Shown here: piece after piece, positions 62,592 through 64,000 of the stretch
Numbering within the stretch: the stretch's first letter is position 1
Layout: each line of letters opens with the position of its first letter
Assembly (NCBI RefSeq): GCF_007993935.1
Contig: NZ_VITY01000002.1
Location: 434,001 to 498,000, forward strand
Reading direction: 5' to 3'
DNA length: 64,000 bases
Source: Bradyrhizobium macuxiense
GTDB taxonomy: Bacteria > Pseudomonadota > Alphaproteobacteria > Rhizobiales > Xanthobacteraceae
Translations under genes and position numbers: made by a program
The notes under the pieces: generated by a model
The model's input: only the letters and a program-made list of their open reading frames with translations
Databases searched by the model: none
What the model was told of the DNA's origin: nothing

Positions 62592-63452
62592 TCACTCGCC
62601 CTTTCCCTGTGAAGGCTGCACCAGAAGCGTCGGCACGCCGCACGTGCCGTTACGCACCGTCATCACGCGCGTGCCGGGCTTGCGGCCGGTGCGAATCTCC
62701 GAGACGTCGACGCCGGCGGCAACCAGCCGCGCGCGCGTGGCATCGATATCGGCAACGCGCCAGCAGATCCCGCGCAACCGGTCCGGCGCGTCGGTCTCCG
62801 CCTTGTCGTTCCCCTTGGCCGGCCGGTGGGTGACCTCGACGACGAGATCGCCGCAACGGAAGAACATCAGCCGGCCCCACTCCGGATGCGACCGGTCGAG
62901 CGCCATGTCGAGCCCGAGCCGCGCGCCGTAAAGCGCCGCGGCGCGCTCCGGGTCTGCGGTCGAGACCACCACGTGATCCATCGCGGTGATCGAGGCCGGC
63001 GTGGTGCGCACCGACAGCGGCCGCTCCTGCTCCCGCTCGAGGAAGAACATGCGAATGCCGCGCGTCGCATCGGTTGCTGCACGCGTGCGCTTCCACGCCA
63101 GCGTGGCGCCGCTGGTCTCGTCGCGGCTCTCGACCTCGGCGACCGGCTCGGGCTTCAGCGTCAGCCGGTCAAGCCTGCGGTGCGTCCTGGCGATGTCGCT
63201 GGTGCGGAAGCAGAGGCTCGCGAGCCCCTCGCCCTGCGTGACGAGCGCACTACGGACGCGCTGGGCGGCATCGTGATCGCCGCGCGGCGCCATCAATTCC
63301 AGCGTGGTGTTATCGAGCGTGAACAGCACGCGGTCGGCGCCGTCGCCGCTGTTGCGCCAGGCCGGTGCCCGCGCGAACAGCGTCTCATAGGCGGCGCTGG
63401 CGGCGGCAATGTCGCCGGTCAGGACGACGACATGATCGAGGCCGGTAATCAT
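62592..63452 (-). CDS. Two-domain VOC (glyoxalase/bleomycin resistance/dioxygenase fold) protein
   Basis: A 286-residue protein with two VOC domains. Domain 1 (about 1-140) starts ITGLDHVVVLTGD, and domain 2 (about 158-280) starts AMDHVVVSTADPERAAALYGARLGLDM. The second His-containing strand is FFRCGDLVVEVTHRP (about 204-218), and an Arg-rich linker joins the domains. Metal ligands may be His residues at each domain start plus downstream Glu, but the pattern is incomplete, so the reaction (glyoxalase, dioxygenase, epimerase) is open. The start at 63452 (MITGLD) is preferred over a longer frame. It is divergent from the PfkB gene. Confidence 0.85.
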   Translation of the reverse strand: MITGLDHVVVLTGDIAAASAAYETLFARAPAWRNSGDGADRVLFTLDNTTLELMAPRGDHDAAQRVRSALVTQGEGLASLCFRTSDIARTHRRLDRLTLKPEPVAEVESRDETSGATLAWKRTRAATDATRGIRMFFLEREQERPLSVRTTPASITAMDHVVVSTADPERAAALYGARLGLDMALDRSHPEWGRLMFFRCGDLVVEVTHRPAKGNDKAETDAPDRLRGICWRVADIDATRARLVAAGVDVSEIRTGRKPGTRVMTVRNGTCGVPTLLVQPSQGKGE

Positions 63453-63674
63453 GGGTGCGGCCTCCGCGAATCTGCCGTCATTGTGTTCTCCCTTGACGCA
63501 ACCCGGAACCACGGGCCGCGGGCCGCCGTTATGCCGAATGCCAGAATGGCCCCCGCATCCATCATCTCTACCTGCAAACCAAGCAGGGTTGCGAATAATT
63601 TCAGCGAAATCGGCCGATCAGCGGTGCTAGTCTAGTCCGTGGCCGGGACCACACCAAGCGACGACGGGAAGCGA

Positions 63675-64000
63675 ATGCAGGCTCTCTTCATTGGACAGAC
63701 CTATATCGACGTCACCTTCATCACAGATCACATGCCTGTCGGCGACGAGAAACACGTCGCCGACGCCTATGCCGTCTCCTTCGGCGGCAACGCGGTGACC
63801 GCGGCGTTCTGCTGCGCCAAGCTCGGCGTCGAGCCGGACCTGATCGCCACCATGGCCAATGACTGGCTGGGGCGGATGTTCTGGGACATGGCCGACCGGT
63901 ACGGCATCTCGTTCCATCCCCGCAAGGTCAGCTCCTCCTCGCTGTCCTTCATCATGCCCAACGACGGCAAGCGCGCCATCGTCCGCTGTCGCGACGACCA
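63675..64000 (+). CDS. PfkB family sugar kinase, 5' part only (runs off window)
   Basis: The first 108 codons of a ribokinase/PfkB-type kinase. FIGQTYIDVTF, then FGGNAVTAAFCCAKLG (about 36-51, the N-terminal PfkB signature with its GGN) and TMANDWLGRMFWDMADRYGI follow as expected. The start at 63675 has GGGAAG nearby. The frame is open to the window edge, so the ATP-binding C-terminal half cannot be seen. The sugar is unknown. It is divergent from the VOC gene and near the unknown sugar-acid-type operon, so it may phosphorylate an intermediate of that pathway. Confidence 0.85.
   Translation, partial: MQALFIGQTYIDVTFITDHMPVGDEKHVADAYAVSFGGNAVTAAFCCAKLGVEPDLIATMANDWLGRMFWDMADRYGISFHPRKVSSSSLSFIMPNDGKRAIVRCRDD

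Overview
The window is 64 kb of GC-rich chromosomal DNA from an alphaproteobacterium, most likely Bradyrhizobium or a close relative in the Nitrobacteraceae. The grounds are a strong third-position GC bias, many ABC importers for organic solutes, several polyhydroxyalkanoate and lipid genes, and several families of long palindromic intergenic repeats of the kind common in Bradyrhizobium. I see no rRNA, tRNA, CRISPR array, prophage or insertion sequence. The genus call is inference from gene content, not from a marker gene.

Layout, left to right. 0.2-7.1 kb: a lipase-like alpha/beta hydrolase, a DUF445 membrane protein, then a polyhydroxyalkanoate locus (phasin, GNAT acetyltransferase, PhaC synthase, short PhaE-like partner), another alpha/beta hydrolase and a secreted SnoaL-like protein. 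7.3-17.1 kb, all minus strand: an AraC-type regulator, maleylacetate reductase, hydroxyquinol 1,2-dioxygenase, an FAD aromatic hydroxylase and a complete five-part branched-chain-type ABC importer. This reads as uptake of an aromatic compound and its conversion through hydroxyquinol to 3-oxoadipate. 17.2-25.1 kb, minus strand: a spermidine-synthase-like protein, then a lipid cluster (self-sufficient CYP102-type P450, epoxide hydrolase, wax ester/diacylglycerol acyltransferase, alpha/beta hydrolase, an 82-residue protein).

25.4-39.4 kb, plus strand: two complete dipeptide/oligopeptide ABC importers enclosing a gamma-glutamyltransferase and a DUF1028 protein, a probable system for importing and opening gamma-glutamyl compounds. 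39.7-45.7 kb, minus strand: a RidA-like protein and a TetR-regulated RND efflux pump. 45.7-52.4 kb: a two-subunit thiamine-diphosphate decarboxylase pair divergent from a soluble P450, ornithine aminotransferase, a large Spy/CpxP-like periplasmic protein and a potassium-channel-like protein.

52.4-61.3 kb, minus strand: one long probable operon with an NMT1-type ABC importer and five catabolic enzymes (enolase superfamily, Gfo/Idh/MocA, DUF993 aldolase-like, sugar phosphate isomerase-like, FMN hydroxy-acid dehydrogenase). A TetR regulator lies upstream, and a two-domain VOC protein and the start of a PfkB sugar kinase follow to the window end. This is the best candidate for an undescribed pathway.

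Control signals visible in the sequence include a two-site direct repeat upstream of the hydroxyquinol operon that fits an AraC-type operator, a perfect inverted repeat at the TetR/RND promoter, an intrinsic terminator after the phasin gene, and hairpins between a periplasmic-component gene and the next gene in three transport operons.
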